From Legionellales bacterium UBA4759 (GTDB lineage Bacteria > Pseudomonadota > Gammaproteobacteria > Legionellales > Legionellaceae), in assembly GCA_002403515.1 (NCBI GenBank), contig DHHZ01000050.1:1-16668 (forward strand): 16,668 bases of DNA, written 5' to 3'. This document shows positions 15,557-16,668 of the stretch, one piece after another (positions within the stretch are counted from its first letter, which is position 1; every line of letters begins with the position of its first letter). The translations under genes and the position numbers were made by a program. Under the pieces are notes generated by a model that made no database searches, was not told the origin of the DNA, and was given only the letters and a program-made list of their open reading frames with translations.

Positions 15557-16039
15557 ATGCAATTAAATAAATTTGTACTTTCCATCCTAATAAGCATTTT
15601 TTTGCTAAGCAGTCAGGTTCACAGTGCTGAAGCGCCTGAGAATAATTATCAAAACCTATTTGTAAGCATAAAAAATCTAGGAACTGAAAATTGTCAATTG
15701 GTTGAACACACCATTAATAACGGTACACTGTGTAATAGCAATATACCTCGTATTCTAGATACAACCGGGGAAAAATTTGTATTTATTGTTAATGGTTATC
15801 GCCCAGAAGTTTTTTTAAAATATGACTGTGGTTCTCATAAAACATTTTCTTTATACATGAAACATCATTTAAAAGATGGTTATAGGCATACCACTATCAA
15901 TGCCTACATGTATGATGCAATAGATGTCAATGAAACCCATAAAGTGACTAGAGGTGTTCGTATTTGTGACTCGGATGGTTTTGGTGGTGTAACGTGCTAT
16001 ACAAAGGCAGGAAAGATAAATTGGACAATAAGCCACTAA
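15557..16039 (+). CDS. Small exported Cys-containing orphan protein
   Basis: I do not recognise this 160-residue protein. It has a clear signal peptide (about residues 1-24: MQLNKF, a hydrophobic stretch ending LLSSQ, cleavage near VHSA-EA), so it is exported. The mature part has five Cys (46, 59, 91, 137, 147) in a mostly polar, Tyr- and Asn-rich sequence that looks like beta structure. GEKFVFIVNGYRPE and the end GFGGVTCYTKAGKINW are notable. The odd Cys number leaves at least one unpaired in a monomer. GAGGGTAGG before the ATG gives a ribosome site. It follows the hydrolase gene by 75 nt with no clear terminator, so it may be co-transcribed. Secretion to host or outer membrane cannot be judged. 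Confidence 0.75.
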   Translation: MQLNKFVLSILISIFLLSSQVHSAEAPENNYQNLFVSIKNLGTENCQLVEHTINNGTLCNSNIPRILDTTGEKFVFIVNGYRPEVFLKYDCGSHKTFSLYMKHHLKDGYRHTTINAYMYDAIDVNETHKVTRGVRICDSDGFGGVTCYTKAGKINWTISH

Positions 16040-16042
16040 CTG

Positions 16043-16060
16043 AAAAAAAAGCGCTTGGCG
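16043..16060 (-). terminator. rrn-type terminator remnant after the 5S relic
   Basis: On the minus strand the 3' side of 5S helix I (CGCCAAGC) is followed by GC and eight T (16050-16043). Paired with the 5' side at 16145-16138 it could still work as a terminator. It lies just past the stop of the convergent gene. Confidence 0.45.
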
Positions 16061-16145
16061 ATAACCTACTTTCACATGAGAAACCCCACACACTTCTGAG
16101 TTCTAGATGAATTCAGTTGGGCCCAAACGGCTATCGCCGCCAAGC
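16053..16145 (-). pseudogene. 5S rRNA relic with internal deletion
   Basis: Read on the minus strand, it starts GCTTGGCGGCGATAGC and ends GGTTATCGCCAAGC. Both strands of helix I are intact, as are the GGGCCCA...GAACTCAGAAGTG and GGGGTTTCTCATGTGAAAGTAGG blocks. The middle ~25 nt that normally follow GAACTCAGAAGTG (the part around the conserved GTAGCGCCGATGGTAG of E. coli) are absent, leaving ~93 nt instead of ~120. The break lies where AGTG occurs twice in normal 5S, so slippage or recombination between short repeats fits. It cannot form the usual three-way 5S fold and is probably not functional. T8 follows directly (16050-16043). Confidence 0.85.
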
Positions 16146-16198
16146 AAAACGTTATGGTACAAATGTCCTCTACACTATTAAAATTCCTCAATTTTTAT

Positions 16199-16333
16199 GG
16201 TTAAGTCAATCAGCCAATTAGTACTGGTTAGATACACGCATTACTGGCCTTCCACATCCAGCCTATCAACATTGTCGTCTTCAACGGGCTTCACCGGTCC
16301 TCTCGTACTAGGAGCAACTCCTCTCAATTTTCC
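16199..16333 (-). pseudogene. 23S rRNA 3' fragment with internal deletion
   Basis: On the minus strand this is the 3' end of 23S rRNA. CGTTGAAGACGACAATGTTGATAGG and AACCAGTACTAATTGGC, ending in CTTAACC near 16199, match the conserved end (the first motif lies at 16287-16263). Upstream (16333-16294) is the sarcin-ricin loop block, with CCTAGTACGAGAGGACCGG. In E. coli these two blocks are separated by ~145 nt; here by fewer than 10, so ~135-140 nt are missing. Nothing 5' of GGAAAATTGAGAGG remains, so about 90% of the gene is absent. It precedes the 5S relic by ~53 nt in the normal 23S-5S order. It cannot be a working rRNA; an intact operon must exist elsewhere. Confidence 0.88.
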
Positions 16334-16400
16334 TAAAAAAACACTTATGCGCAAAATTTACAAATTATTTTCATGACTCCATGAATTATTCGTCATAAGT
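16334..16400 (-). terminator. Nested hairpin with T-run, likely intrinsic terminator
   Basis: On the minus strand ACTTATG (16400-16394) pairs with CATAAGT (16349-16343), extendable by CG pairs across a one-base bulge. A second perfect hairpin inside it (TTCATG/CATGAA, 16385-16370) has a 4-nt loop. The outer stem is followed by GT and then T7 (16340-16334). It begins at the stop codon of the decayed frame to the right. The long outer loop makes efficiency uncertain. Confidence 0.45.
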
Positions 16401-16660
16401 TAAAAATCTTCACGGCTCAGTAATGTTTTAAATAAATCAATATTATCAAGTGGTAAGGGTGAGCGTATAAGCATTAGGCTCACATCAGGAAAATTTTTGT
16501 GACAAATTCACCTTAGGAATTCCCTCGAGCCAATTACTATCGAATTTGTTAACACATTCTTGAATGGCTTTCCTTGAACTGGTTTTAAAAAAGAGCTCGA
16601 GGACGCAGGGCTAAACCATTCATTGAGAGTCTTTTCAATACTATGATTGTATGCGGTTAA
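16400..16660 (-). pseudogene. Possible decayed gene 3' end, unknown
   Basis: One minus-strand frame reads about 50 codons from the stop at 16663-16661 (LTAYNHSIEKTLNEWFSPAS and on), meets a TGA at 16510-16508, continues for 35 codons (including MLIRSPLPLDNIDLFKTLLS) and ends with TAA at 16402-16400. It is followed at once by a terminator-like hairpin. The protein-like composition on both sides of the TGA suggests a dead gene tail. I do not recognise the product, and the 5' part is outside the window or lost. No other gene is visible between 16334 and the right edge. Confidence 0.3.
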
Positions 16661-16668
16661 TTAGCCAC

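Noticed and set aside
16146..16198. tRNA gene in the 23S-5S spacer
   Set aside because: The spacer is ~53 nt and shows no T-loop or acceptor stem.

Overview
The window looks like an AT-rich gammaproteobacterial chromosome, most like the order Legionellales. The basis is the order yicC-gmk-rpoZ-spoT-ridA, the low GC, the many exported or orphan proteins and the wording of the 23S and 5S rRNA pieces. I cannot name the genus from sequence alone.

Layout. (1) 1-1883 (+): the C-terminal ~60% of an RND efflux permease, cut by the left edge. (2) 1835-8398 (-): a tightly packed seven-gene run, transcribed yicC, gmk, rpoZ, spoT, ridA, uup, then a small membrane protein whose 3' end overlaps the RND gene tail to tail. 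It joins RNA turnover, GMP to GDP conversion, the RNA polymerase omega subunit, (p)ppGpp synthesis/hydrolysis, enamine/imine detoxification and an ABC-F ATPase. (3) 8399-10941: an accessory block between two housekeeping operons. It holds a cupin-like orphan (+), a DUF4143-type AAA ATPase (-) and a small acidic orphan with a Cys/Trp-rich tail (+). The ATPase gene sits exactly between two 49-bp near-identical direct repeats (9316-9364 and 10633-10681, 46/49 identical). The left copy is the 3' end of the cupin-like gene and the right copy lies just before the small orphan, so the ATPase looks like an inserted cassette. (4) 10942-13056 (-): an overlapping rph-yggS-proC operon. (5) 13185-15481: a divergent cell-wall pair, an exported L,D-transpeptidase-like protein (-) and an exported SH3/NlpC-P60 hydrolase (+), the latter with a near-consensus sigma-70 promoter. 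(6) 15557-16039 (+): a small exported Cys-containing orphan. (7) 16051-16668: a scar of a ribosomal RNA operon on the minus strand. It contains a 5S gene lacking its middle (~93 nt instead of ~120) and a 23S 3' fragment that keeps the sarcin-ricin loop but lacks ~135-140 nt between it and the 3' end. Right of this are a terminator-like hairpin and a decayed open frame running to the right edge.

The most interesting signals are the repeat-bounded ATPase cassette, the internally deleted rRNA relics and the orphan proteins of the accessory block. I see no CRISPR array, complete transposon, tRNA or phage gene, and no clear multi-gene system of a new kind.
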